A DNA stretch of 21,724 nucleotides, taken from positions 1 through 21,724 of the forward strand of contig CAIXNZ010000103.1 in assembly GCA_903920975.1 (NCBI GenBank). Reading direction: 5' to 3'. The stretch is from Candidatus Falkowiibacteriota bacterium (GTDB taxonomy: Bacteria > Patescibacteriota > Patescibacteriia > CAIXNZ01). The position numbers and the translations under genes are program-made. Numbering within the stretch: the first letter of the stretch is position 1; every line of letters begins with the position of its first letter. The notes under the pieces were generated by a model. That model did not search any database, was not told where the DNA came from, and saw only the letters and a list, made by a program, of their open reading frames with translations. Below are positions 1 to 6,611 of the stretch, piece after piece.

Positions 1-805
1 AATTTATTTTTTCAAATTTGATTTCTGGACCAAACCAATCCTTCCCCAACTTTTCATAATGTTCTGAAATATCTGTCACTAAAAATCTTAAATTGTCACC
101 CTGAGCCTGTCGAAGGGTATTTTCAATCTCGGGATGTCTTTTTAAATAATCTGCTAAAGAATTGGCGATTATTTCTCCTGAATTCAAAACCTTAACGCGT
201 TTTCCCATTATACTCTTAATTTCTTTGAATAAAATCGGATAATGTGTGCAACCCAAAATTAAAGAATCAATTTTTATTAATTTTAATGACCTCAAATAAA
301 CTCGCAGAATTTTTTTTGCCACATTATTTTTTTGCCAACCTTCTTCAACTAAAGAAACTAAAAGTGGCGTGGCTTTTTGCATGACTTCGAGCTGCGGATT
401 AAATTTTTGTATTTCTTTAATATAAGCTTCGGAAGCAATTGTTCCTTTTGTGCCTATTACACCGATTTTCTTTTTCGCAATTTTAACCGCTTCTTCAACA
501 ACTGGTCTTATTACTCCCAGCACTCGCCTATCCGGATAATTTTTTGGCAACCAGTCTTGTTGAATTTTACGCAAAGCTTTGGCTGAAGCAGTATTACAAG
601 CAATAATAATAAGCTTGCAATCTTGCTTAAATAAAAAATCAACTGCCTGCTCAGTGAATTTATAAATTACATCTTGTGAGCGATTGCCATATGGAGTTCT
701 GGCATTATCGCCCAGATAAACATAATCATACTGAGGCAGTTTTTTTATAATGTCTCGCAAAATAATCAGACCACCAAGGCCTGAATCGAAAATTCCAATT
801 TTCAT
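1..805 (-). CDS. murI: Glutamate racemase, C-terminus cut by window edge
   Basis: Interconverts L- and D-glutamate in the cytoplasm to supply D-Glu for peptidoglycan. I translated 268 residues from the ATG at 805; no stop is reached before base 1, but the usual family length (about 260-285) suggests little is missing. It starts MKIGIFDSGLGGL, the typical N-terminus with catalytic-region Asp7-Ser8. The two catalytic cysteines are present: Cys70 in ACNTAS and Cys186 in GCTHYP. Residues 230-237 (TLRQAQGD) are encoded by a dispersed repeat (98-118) read in frame near the C-terminus. There is no Shine-Dalgarno site; a consensus promoter (814-842) would start transcription about 2 nt before the ATG, so the mRNA is probably leaderless. 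It is divergent from the phosphatase-like gene at 923. Confidence 0.95.
   Translation of the reverse strand, partial: MKIGIFDSGLGGLIILRDIIKKLPQYDYVYLGDNARTPYGNRSQDVIYKFTEQAVDFLFKQDCKLIIIACNTASAKALRKIQQDWLPKNYPDRRVLGVIRPVVEEAVKIAKKKIGVIGTKGTIASEAYIKEIQKFNPQLEVMQKATPLLVSLVEEGWQKNNVAKKILRVYLRSLKLIKIDSLILGCTHYPILFKEIKSIMGKRVKVLNSGEIIANSLADYLKRHPEIENTLRQAQGDNLRFLVTDISEHYEKLGKDWFGPEIKFEKIN
98..118. repeat. Short dispersed palindromic repeat inside murI
   Basis: A 21-bp imperfect palindrome with ACCCT/AGGGT arms and the core CCTGAGC..GTCGAAGGG. The same core, in an expanded form, occurs at 4371-4399 and in inverted orientation at 13622-13650. From memory, sequences of this type are dispersed in many environmental bacterial genomes, but I cannot verify this here. 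It is in frame with murI and encodes TLRQAQGD. Confidence 0.6.
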
Positions 806-813
806 ATAATCTA

Positions 814-842
814 ATTATATTTATCAAACTGTTTTTAGTCAA
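814..842 (-). promoter_or_regulatory. murI promoter (consensus sigma-70 type)
   Basis: On the minus strand: TTGACT (-35, 837-842), a 17-bp spacer, and TATAAT (-10, 814-819). The expected transcription start is near 807, immediately before the murI ATG at 805. It is back to back with the promoter for the gene at 923. Confidence 0.75.
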
Positions 843-846
843 AAAA

Positions 847-874
847 TTGACTTTTTAATTTAAGGGTATATGAT
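847..874 (+). promoter_or_regulatory. Promoter of the phosphatase-family gene
   Basis: TTGACT (-35, 847-852), 16-bp spacer, TATGAT (-10, 869-874). The predicted start near 881 leaves a leader of about 42 nt that contains the AAGGAGG at 911-917. Confidence 0.65.
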
Positions 875-910
875 AATAAATCAAGTATATTGTCCATTAA
901 AATCATAAAA

Positions 911-917
911 AAGGAGG
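911..917 (+). promoter_or_regulatory. Strong Shine-Dalgarno site fixing the start at 923
   Basis: AAGGAGG lies 5 nt before ATG 923. It rules out the upstream in-frame TTG at 890, whose reading frame would run through the ribosome-binding site. It is one of only three clear Shine-Dalgarno sites in the window. Confidence 0.85.
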
Positions 918-922
918 AAAAA

Positions 923-1942
923 ATGACGGAACAAAAAAGGCCAAAGTTAAATTTCGAGGACAAAATCATCCTAATCAGAAAATTGGCGGAAATAAGTCAA
1001 GGAATTTATGACGCCATCTGGAAAGCCAAGCAAAATCCTGACAAGCGAGCAATACAAGATACTCGCGATTACAAGGGCCATGAAGAATCTTCAATTGATG
1101 TTGATGCCAGAAATCGCGCCATTTCTCTGATTGAAAAATACATGGAGGAATTCGAAGGTTATCTGCGCTTCGAGCATCTGCCATATAAGAAAAAACTGGC
1201 ACAGAATTCTTCTGGCAACGAAATGTGTTTGATTATTGATGAAATCGAAGGTACCACAAACGTCAAGAGATGGCTGGCCTCGAGTCTGGAATATTTTCCT
1301 TTGGCCGGAATTTCTTTCGCGCTTTGTCTCGACGATTTTCTCTCTTCAATGGTCGTGAGCCTATTTCACACCTTTGATTCCAATCAGGCCTTTGCCTCTG
1401 CCAGAACCGAGGAGGGCAGCTTCGTTGGTTTCAGGAGGGACCACGATTGGCGCCATATCGCCGTCATCGACAAAAAAGATTATTGTGCCACCAAAGGCGA
1501 CAGTAGAAGCCGAGTGGTTGTAGCCTGCTACTCTAACAGCCACCGCAAAGAAAATGCTCTTATCGAAGAAGCAATCTATGGCAATGGACTCAAGGTTTAC
1601 GGCGGTTGCCGAGCTTCAGGCGTGGATATTATTAATATCCTGCGCAATCAATTCGATGCTTATATTGACCTCCGCCATCTGCTCAATCAAGCCTTCCCAA
1701 GCAAAAAGGAGGAGGCGGAGTTGCAAGTTTATGACTGCGCTGGTGCAATCGGTGTTGCGCTCGGTTGCGGTCTCGAAGTTTGCGACTGTTCAGGAAAGCC
1801 CTGGGAAGAATTTCATTGCGATGATGCGGTCAATCTGATTGTTTGCCGGCCGAATTTAAAGCAAAAAATACTTGATGCCATTAAACCGTTGGTTGATGAT
1901 TTGAAATCTAAGCTTCCTGACAAGCCAAGCACCGGCTGCTGA
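923..1942 (+). CDS. Inositol-monophosphatase-superfamily protein, divergent
   Basis: 339 aa from ATG 923. It resembles the Mg-dependent FIG superfamily (inositol monophosphatase, archaeal-type fructose bisphosphatase, CysQ), which hydrolyses sugar or inositol phosphates. The metal motif, normally DPxDGTxN, reads DEIEGTTN at 106-113, so the second metal-binding Asp is Glu109 and the Pro is also Glu. The C-terminal WDxAAG motif appears as YDCAGA at 270-275. Residues about 57-66 (SIDVDARNRA) match the N-terminal helix. It is longer than the usual 250-280 aa and has 12 cysteines (for example 282, 287, 289), which is odd for a cytosolic bacterial enzyme. Base composition is visibly more GC-rich than its neighbours, and it has its own promoter, a strong Shine-Dalgarno site and a terminator, consistent with transfer or high expression. 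The substrate cannot be told. Confidence 0.7.
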   Translation: MTEQKRPKLNFEDKIILIRKLAEISQGIYDAIWKAKQNPDKRAIQDTRDYKGHEESSIDVDARNRAISLIEKYMEEFEGYLRFEHLPYKKKLAQNSSGNEMCLIIDEIEGTTNVKRWLASSLEYFPLAGISFALCLDDFLSSMVVSLFHTFDSNQAFASARTEEGSFVGFRRDHDWRHIAVIDKKDYCATKGDSRSRVVVACYSNSHRKENALIEEAIYGNGLKVYGGCRASGVDIINILRNQFDAYIDLRHLLNQAFPSKKEEAELQVYDCAGAIGVALGCGLEVCDCSGKPWEEFHCDDAVNLIVCRPNLKQKILDAIKPLVDDLKSKLPDKPSTGC

Positions 1943-1947
1943 AATAA

Positions 1948-1978
1948 AAAAAGCCCTACACTTTGTGTAGGGCTTTTT
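1948..1978. terminator. Bidirectional intrinsic terminator
   Basis: A perfect hairpin: 14-bp stem (1948-1961 with 1965-1978, core GCCCTACAC) and a TTT loop, flanked by A-run and T-run. It serves the plus-strand gene ending at 1942 and the minus-strand gene ending at 1980. Confidence 0.9.
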
Positions 1979-1979
1979 A

Positions 1980-2627
1980 CTATATTACCTCAATCTCGAA
2001 CAAAAAACTTATTATCTTCTGCATGATTTCAAAGTGATCCTCTTTGGCTGAAATTTTAATTTTTGGCAATGTTAATTGTCCCCAGACTTCATCCAAGAGC
2101 ATAGATAGATTATAGAGATATTCATGATACCTGCGATATATATCTTCTCTCAGTTCCGGAGGGAAACGACGTAGCCTGGATTTATAAATTGCCTCTCTTC
2201 TTTGCCATGAAATTTCCAGTGATAGATCTAAAAAAATCACCGCCGCATTTATTTGCTTTAAAAATTTCAGATACCGATTGAAATACTGGTCAATCAAATC
2301 TACTTGATGCGCTTTGGCATGGGCAAGTGTAAAAATATTACACTCATCCATATAGACAAGCGACTCGTCTAATTCTTCATTAATTACTTTCATGCGTTGA
2401 AAATCTGTTTCAATAATTTCCTTCTCCTGCTCGGGCGTTAAAAAGATAGCGCCCATGGCATGATATTTATGAACAATTATCTGACGCGCCTCCTGCAGAC
2501 AAAAAAGTGTTATGTCTTTCTTCTTGGGTAGGCACGGATATAGATTGAGCACAAATTCATTAAAAGACTTTATACAACTGCTTTTTCCAGAAGCTTGAGG
2601 ACCACCCAAAACAACAAAGTGTTTCAT
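1980..2627 (-). CDS. P-loop nucleoside/nucleotide kinase-like protein
   Basis: 215 aa with a Walker A at residues 9-16 (GPQASGKS), a Walker-B-like VYMDE ending at Asp94-Glu95, and a basic lid-like stretch RREAIYKSRLRR (143-154). This arrangement fits the P-loop kinase fold of deoxynucleoside or thymidylate kinases and of small AAA_28-type ATPases. No motif decides the substrate, so I give no gene symbol. The start at 2627 is supported by AAGGAGGT (minus strand, 2631-2638), 3 nt upstream. It follows the SPFH gene by 39 bp on the same strand and is probably cotranscribed with it. The bidirectional terminator at 1948-1978 lies directly after the stop. Confidence 0.65.
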   Translation of the reverse strand: MKHFVVLGGPQASGKSSCIKSFNEFVLNLYPCLPKKKDITLFCLQEARQIIVHKYHAMGAIFLTPEQEKEIIETDFQRMKVINEELDESLVYMDECNIFTLAHAKAHQVDLIDQYFNRYLKFLKQINAAVIFLDLSLEISWQRREAIYKSRLRRFPPELREDIYRRYHEYLYNLSMLLDEVWGQLTLPKIKISAKEDHFEIMQKIISFLFEIEVI

Positions 2628-2630
2628 GCA

Positions 2631-2638
2631 ACCTCCTT
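2631..2638 (-). promoter_or_regulatory. Shine-Dalgarno site of the P-loop kinase gene
   Basis: AAGGAGGT on the minus strand, 3 nt before ATG 2627. Second of only three clear Shine-Dalgarno sites found. Confidence 0.8.
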
Positions 2639-2666
2639 TTGTAAGGTACGAAAAATTTTCTAAATC

Positions 2667-3428
2667 TTATTTCTCTTCGTTTTTCTTTTTATTAAAGCCC
2701 TCTAAAGCGCGTAAAATCTCAACTGGCGTCACAAAAACCACTGTATTTGATTCATCTGAAGAAATATCATTGATTGTATTTAGGGTTCTTAAATGTAAAG
2801 CGCCTGGTACTGCTGATAAAATTCCCCCGGCTTTGGCCAAATTGCTGGCGGCAATCACTTCACCTTCGGAATTAATAATGACAGCGCGCTTTTCTCTTTC
2901 AGCTTCAGCTTGTTTAGCCATGGTGCGTTTCATGGTTTCTGGTAAAACAATGTCTTTCAAATCCACTGAATCAACGCTAATGCCCCAGGCTTCCGTAATC
3001 TGATCAACGATAACTTTTATTTTGTCAGAAACCGCGTCTCTTTGTGATAAAAGTTCATCCAAAGTAACGGCGCCCACGACATTGCGCATAGTTGTCTGAG
3101 CCAATTGCGTGACAGCATAATAAAAATTTTCCACTTCAATAAAAGCCTTGGCCGCATCAACCACCTTATAATAAATCACGGCATTAATCTGGCAGGATAC
3201 ATTGTCTTTGGTAATGGCTTCTTGGTTAGCCACGTCAACCGCCTTTAAGCGAATATCAACTTTTTTCATATTCTGAAACACTGGCACTACTAAACGCCAA
3301 CCCGGATTTTTAGTAGCAGCATAGCGACCCATGGTAAAAAGAACGCCTCTTTCATATTGATTGATCTGGCGTAAAAAACTTAAAAACAAAATAACAGCTA
3401 CGCCCACAAGATAATAAATCAGATCCAT
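2667..3428 (-). CDS. Slipin/stomatin-like SPFH (band 7) membrane protein
   Basis: 253 aa. An N-terminal membrane segment (residues 3-20) is followed by a band-7 domain: QYERGVLFTMGRY, NPGWRLVVPVF and the RLKAVDVANQEAITKDNV region typical of prokaryotic slipins. Then comes a helical part with AEREKRAVIINSEGE (about 173-187), the usual SPFH coiled-coil start. Slipins oligomerise on membranes and organise microdomains or regulate partners. Bacterial slipins are often next to an NfeD-type protein, but none is seen here; the downstream partner is the P-loop kinase at 1980. There is no Shine-Dalgarno site. Upstream of the start lies a decayed copy of the phosphohexomutase 3' end (3438-3521). Confidence 0.92.
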   Translation of the reverse strand: MDLIYYLVGVAVILFLSFLRQINQYERGVLFTMGRYAATKNPGWRLVVPVFQNMKKVDIRLKAVDVANQEAITKDNVSCQINAVIYYKVVDAAKAFIEVENFYYAVTQLAQTTMRNVVGAVTLDELLSQRDAVSDKIKVIVDQITEAWGISVDSVDLKDIVLPETMKRTMAKQAEAEREKRAVIINSEGEVIAASNLAKAGGILSAVPGALHLRTLNTINDISSDESNTVVFVTPVEILRALEGFNKKKNEEK

Positions 3429-3437
3429 AAATTTTAA

Positions 3438-3521
3438 TTATTTAATTAATTTGGTTAATTCCTTAACCTTGACTTCAACAAATTCCTGAGATTTTGCTTC
3501 CATATTTAAACGAATCAAGGG
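3438..3521 (-). pseudogene. Remnant of a phosphohexomutase C-terminus
   Basis: On the minus strand this stretch reads PLIRLNMEAKSQEFVE..K.KEL..LIK followed by TAA. It aligns without gaps to residues 421-447 of the intact phosphomannomutase at 4511-5854, with 18 of 27 residues identical and the stop at the same place. A TAG codon (3522-3524) interrupts the frame immediately upstream, and similarity is lost beyond it. It is best read as the surviving 3' tip of a second phosphohexomutase gene that was otherwise deleted. Its non-synonymous differences suggest a paralogue and not a fresh duplication. Confidence 0.8.
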
Positions 3522-3620
3522 CTATATAAAGTCTGCCACAAAAAACAAAAAAAGAAAAATGATCGTGCGCCATAATTTGCGCCATGTTATAATAACATTT
3601 ATAGAATATAATTAGTTTTT

Positions 3621-4121
3621 ATGCAAATACCCAAAAGAAAATCAGAGCGACAATCTCAACAGGATTCAGACCCTTATATAACACCGCAAAAAGCCGATGA
3701 GCTGCAAAATGAACTGGATAGAATAATTAAATTTATCAGACCAAAGCTGATAAAAGAGGTGGAAGAACATGCCAAGCTCGGCGATTTTTCGGAAAACGCC
3801 GCTTACCAAATTGCCAAGGGCAGGTTGCGCGGCATTAATCACCGCCTTCTGGTTTTGCATGAGCTGATAAATAACGCCGTAATTATTGATGAACACGGGT
3901 CTAAAGACCGTGTCAGAATCGGCAGTACTGTAATAATAGAAAGTGCTGGATCAAAAAAAACCTATCAAATATTGGGTTCGCAAGAGACTGACCCTCAAAA
4001 AGGCATAATTTCCCATCTCTCTCCCATTGGCGAGGCTTTGCTCGGCAAAAAAGTCAATGACGAAGTTGAAATGGATATCAACGGCCAGAAAATAAAATAT
4101 AAAATCTTAAAAATTATATAA
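3621..4121 (+). CDS. greA: Transcription elongation factor GreA
   Basis: 166 aa (family about 158). GreA enters the RNA polymerase secondary channel and stimulates cleavage of backtracked transcripts. The N-terminal coiled coil starts at about residue 20 (ITPQKADELQNEL) and carries the acidic tip signature HAKLGDFSENAAY (about 50-62), with the Asp/Glu pair needed for cleavage. The C-terminal FKBP-like domain has VRIGSTVIIE, DPQKGIIS and SPIGEALLGKKVNDEV. The first 18 residues are a basic, polar extension. No Shine-Dalgarno site is present; a TATAAT at 3607-3612 lies 8 nt before the ATG, so a nearly leaderless transcript is possible, although no good -35 is seen. Confidence 0.95.
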   Translation: MQIPKRKSERQSQQDSDPYITPQKADELQNELDRIIKFIRPKLIKEVEEHAKLGDFSENAAYQIAKGRLRGINHRLLVLHELINNAVIIDEHGSKDRVRIGSTVIIESAGSKKTYQILGSQETDPQKGIISHLSPIGEALLGKKVNDEVEMDINGQKIKYKILKII

Positions 4122-4258
4122 AAATCGCCCCTGCTTCGCGGAGGCGAATATGTTTAAAGCGATGCTCTTGGCAAAGAAACGGCCCGAGAGAACTATATTG
4201 AGAGAGGAAGAAAAAAAGGAATCAAATGGTACGAAGCGAGGAATATTCAACTATCAAA

Positions 4259-4412
4259 ATAAATGTTTGTACTAAATATCTGGTACTTTTTGGCAGCCCC
4301 GTACCAAATTCGTTGCACTCATTGGTACGGGGTAAACAAAAAGTAATTTTTGGATGTTTTATGGAGCCTGCCCTGAGCGAGTAAAAGCGAGTCGAAGGGC
4401 ACCCCAGACCCC
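4259..4412 (+). repeat. Structured dispersed repeat, copy A
   Basis: A 154-bp element nearly identical to the reverse complement of 13609-13764; in the core 4282-4412 only two substitutions and one 1-base indel are seen. Hairpin 1: ACTTTTTG (4285-4292) pairs with CAAAAAGT (4337-4344), and CCCCGTACCAA (4297-4307) pairs perfectly with TTGGTACGGGG (4322-4332) around a 14-nt loop. Hairpin 2: TGCCCT (4369-4374) with AGGGCA (4396-4401), containing a CCTGAGC..CGAAGGG core like the one in murI. It sits between two convergent genes. It carries no transposase and looks like a MITE/REP-type element. Confidence 0.85.
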
Positions 4413-4444
4413 ATGGAGCATGAAACACGTTTTGCTCAAAATTA

Positions 4445-4482
4445 AATAAATACCGCTGGCTTTTTGCCGACGGTAGTTTATT
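4445..4482 (-). terminator. Probable terminator of the phosphomannomutase gene
   Basis: Hairpin with TACCG (4451-4455) and CGGTA (4471-4475), an inner GGC/GCC pair around TTTTT, and AATAAA/TTTATT at the base. Read on the minus strand it follows the gene ending at 4511 and is trailed by a T-rich stretch. Confidence 0.6.
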
Positions 4483-4510
4483 ATAATAAATAATAACTTT
4501 ATTTCCAAGA

Positions 4511-5854
4511 TTATTTGATTATTGCTAATAATTCCTCTGTTTTTTCATCAACCAATTCCTGCGACTTGGCTTCCACATTTAAACGAATCAAGGGCTCGGT
4601 ATTGGATTTTCTTAAATTAAACCGCCAGTCAGAATATTCTACCGACAAACCATCAACAAATTCTACTTTCCCGTCTTTATATTTTTTTTCAGCAGCTTTT
4701 AAGATTTTGTCCGGATCTTTTACTTTCTTATTAATTTCCCCCGATATAAAATATTTATTGCGATAGGGTTTCACTAATTCTGACATTTTTATATCAGCTT
4801 TATTGAGAATCTCTAAAACTATTAGAAATGGAATCATGCCATTATCACAGAAAAAATTGTCGCGGAAATAAAAGTGGCCGGAAGTTTCGCCTGCAAAAAT
4901 AGCGTTCTCAGCCCTTAAGCGATCTTTGATAAAAGCGTGTCCTGGCTTATTTACTAAATAAATACCCTTATTTCCCAGAACCGTATCCTTAATTGCCCAT
5001 ATTAATCTTGGATCGGAAATAATTTTCTCACCGGGATTTTTTTTCAAAAAATATTCAGCTAAAATTGCGGTTAGATAATAACCATCAACATACTCGCCAT
5101 GCTCATCAAAAATAAAACAACGGTCAGCATCAGCATCCCAGGCCACACCTAAAGTAGCCGCGGAACTTTTAACCAAAGTTTCTGTTTCTTGGCGATTGGC
5201 TGGAATCATGGGGTCGGGTCGGCCTTTGGGAAAATTACCATCTGGCTCAAAATTTAAAGGCACAATTTCAATGGGCAAATCTGCCAATATCTTTTTAAGT
5301 ACTATTCCGGCCATGCCAAAATTAGCATTAGCCACGATTTTCATGGACTTTAAGGATTTAACATCAATGAAAGAAAGGCAATGCCTAACATAATCATCAA
5401 TAATCTCTTTCTTGGTGATTTCACCTTTTTCTGGTTCCATAATCTGTTCATTTTTTAAGACCTCATCTTTAATATCCACCAGTCCCGTATCAGCGGAGAC
5501 GGCCACGGAATTTTCTCTGACAAATTTTATGCCATTATATTCTCCTGGATTATGCGAAGCTGAGATTGTCAGGCCACCGCCATAATCATAATGAGCAACG
5601 GCAAAATAAAGCATATCAGTAGAAATAGTACCAATATCTATGACATCGCAGCCCGCATCATTAATGCCCTTGGCAGCGGCTTGCCACAATGAGGGTGAAG
5701 AAAGACGGACGTCTTTTCCCAAGACAATTGCCCGTGCCGGGTTAAAAATTTTGATGTAGGCTTGGGCAATTTTATAGACCGCGTCTTCGTTTATTTCCTT
5801 GGGATAAATTCCCCGCACATCATAGGCATGAAAAATTTCGCTATCTATAGCCAT
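4511..5854 (-). CDS. Phosphomannomutase/phosphoglucomutase
   Basis: 447 aa, full length for the alpha-D-phosphohexomutase family (COG1109). It moves phosphate between C1 and C6 of mannose or glucose, feeding GDP-mannose and glycan synthesis. All four signature sites are intact: the phosphoserine loop TISASHNPG (Ser100), the metal loop DADADR (240-245), the sugar-specificity loop GETSGHFYF (322-330) and the phosphate-binding loop RKSNTEP (415-421). The GETSG loop with Glu-Ser fits the dual-specificity PMM/PGM type better than phosphoglucosamine mutase. There is no Shine-Dalgarno site. It is divergent from lemA. A decayed relative of its last 27 codons lies 1 kb away at 3438-3521. Confidence 0.95.
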   Translation of the reverse strand: MAIDSEIFHAYDVRGIYPKEINEDAVYKIAQAYIKIFNPARAIVLGKDVRLSSPSLWQAAAKGINDAGCDVIDIGTISTDMLYFAVAHYDYGGGLTISASHNPGEYNGIKFVRENSVAVSADTGLVDIKDEVLKNEQIMEPEKGEITKKEIIDDYVRHCLSFIDVKSLKSMKIVANANFGMAGIVLKKILADLPIEIVPLNFEPDGNFPKGRPDPMIPANRQETETLVKSSAATLGVAWDADADRCFIFDEHGEYVDGYYLTAILAEYFLKKNPGEKIISDPRLIWAIKDTVLGNKGIYLVNKPGHAFIKDRLRAENAIFAGETSGHFYFRDNFFCDNGMIPFLIVLEILNKADIKMSELVKPYRNKYFISGEINKKVKDPDKILKAAEKKYKDGKVEFVDGLSVEYSDWRFNLRKSNTEPLIRLNVEAKSQELVDEKTEELLAIIK

Positions 5855-5886
5855 AAATTAAAGCTTTTACTTGTTTAAAATTTCCT

Positions 5887-5915
5887 TTGACAGTAAGTCA
5901 AAATTTATATATAAT
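5887..5915 (+). promoter_or_regulatory. lemA promoter (perfect consensus)
   Basis: TTGACA (5887-5892), 17-bp spacer, TATAAT (5910-5915): an exact sigma-70 consensus. The predicted start near 5922 leaves a leader of about 53 nt. A second TATAAT lies at 5945-5950. An inverted TTGACT (minus strand, 5897-5902) within the spacer may serve the divergent phosphomannomutase gene. This is the main candidate promoter for the long plus-strand series. Confidence 0.85.
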
Positions 5916-5974
5916 TAAATTAGCCAAAAAACTTAATTAAAGTATATAATTTTTAATAAATTAAAGCAAAAATT

Positions 5975-6526
5975 ATGCCTATTTGGGGTATTATTTTAAT
6001 TCTAGTCGTTTTAGTCGTACTTTGGATTATTTTGGTTTATAACAGTTTGATCACGAGTAAAATAAGAGTTGATGAAGCCTGGTCAGATATTGATGTGCAA
6101 TTAAAAAGGAGGTATGACCTTATTCCTAATTTAGTTGAAACAGTTAAGGCATATGCCGGACATGAAAGAGACGTTTTCCAAAAAGTGACTGAAGCCAGAA
6201 GCAGTGCTATGCAAGCTCAAACTCTGGATGAAAAAGGCAAGGCGGAAAATGCTCTTTCTTCAACTTTAAAATCATTATTTGCTGTGGCTGAAAGTTATCC
6301 TGATTTGAAAGCTAGTACAAACTTTTTACAATTACAAGGCGAACTAAGCGATACGGAAAATAAAATCCAAGCTTCTAGGCGCTTTTATAATGGCAATGTC
6401 AGGGACTTCAATACAAAATTACAGGTTTTCCCGACCAATTTATTTGCCGGACTTCTAGGCTTTGCGGCTAGAGAATTTTTTCAAATCGGTGAAGAAGAGA
6501 AAGCCGCCCCGCAAGTTAAATTTTAA
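5975..6526 (+). CDS. lemA: LemA family membrane protein
   Basis: 183 aa, the usual LemA length. An N-terminal membrane segment (residues about 5-24) is followed by the conserved start of the helical domain (VDEAWSDIDVQLKRRYDLIPNLVETVKAYAGHE) and the C-terminal region with ELSDTENKIQASRRFYNGNVRDFN and FPTNLFAGLLGF. LemA proteins are inner-membrane proteins with a long helical bundle; their function is unclear. The pairing with a HtpX protease downstream is a recurrent bacterial arrangement and suggests work in membrane protein quality control. Start at the only suitable ATG after the consensus promoter; no Shine-Dalgarno site. Confidence 0.95.
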   Translation: MPIWGIILILVVLVVLWIILVYNSLITSKIRVDEAWSDIDVQLKRRYDLIPNLVETVKAYAGHERDVFQKVTEARSSAMQAQTLDEKGKAENALSSTLKSLFAVAESYPDLKASTNFLQLQGELSDTENKIQASRRFYNGNVRDFNTKLQVFPTNLFAGLLGFAAREFFQIGEEEKAAPQVKF

Positions 6527-6535
6527 TGATACCTT

Positions 6536-6601
6536 AACCACGAAAATATAATCACAAAACACACGAAATTTAGTGATTTTCGTGAATAAAATTTCGTGGT
6601 T
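6536..6601. repeat. 66-bp inverted-repeat element between lemA and htpX
   Basis: The ends are a perfect 10-bp inverted repeat: AACCACGAAA (6536-6545) and TTTCGTGGTT (6592-6601). An alternative inner pairing joins CACGAAAAT (6539-6547) with ATTTTCGTG (6576-6584), and ATCAC/GTGAT is nested inside. It fills almost all of the lemA-htpX gap and would fold in their shared transcript. It resembles REP/MITE-like sequences with CACGAAA motifs and contains no gene. Confidence 0.7.
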
Positions 6602-6611
6602 CAGCTTTCCT

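Larger units (their letters stand above)
4122..4510. other. Gene-free stretch between convergent greA and phosphomannomutase
   Basis: It holds no intact gene. 4128-4262 has a plus-strand frame with one TAA at 4155-4157. The 34 codons after that stop read like a real protein tail (for example GRKKGIKWYEARNIQLSK) but lack a start codon, so this may be a decayed gene end of unknown family. 4259-4412 is dispersed repeat copy A. 4445-4482 is a probable terminator. Confidence 0.6.

Noticed and set aside
377..586. 69-aa plus-strand open frame
   Set aside because: It is antisense to murI, whose two catalytic cysteines and full-length match are clear.
890..922. TTG start for the phosphatase-family gene
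   Set aside because: The frame would include the AAGGAGG that precedes ATG 923, and the extra residues are just its translation.
4222..4428. 68-aa minus-strand open frame covering repeat copy A
   Set aside because: It lies almost wholly within the structured repeat, and the 1-base indel between copies A and B breaks the frame, so the element is not protein-coding.
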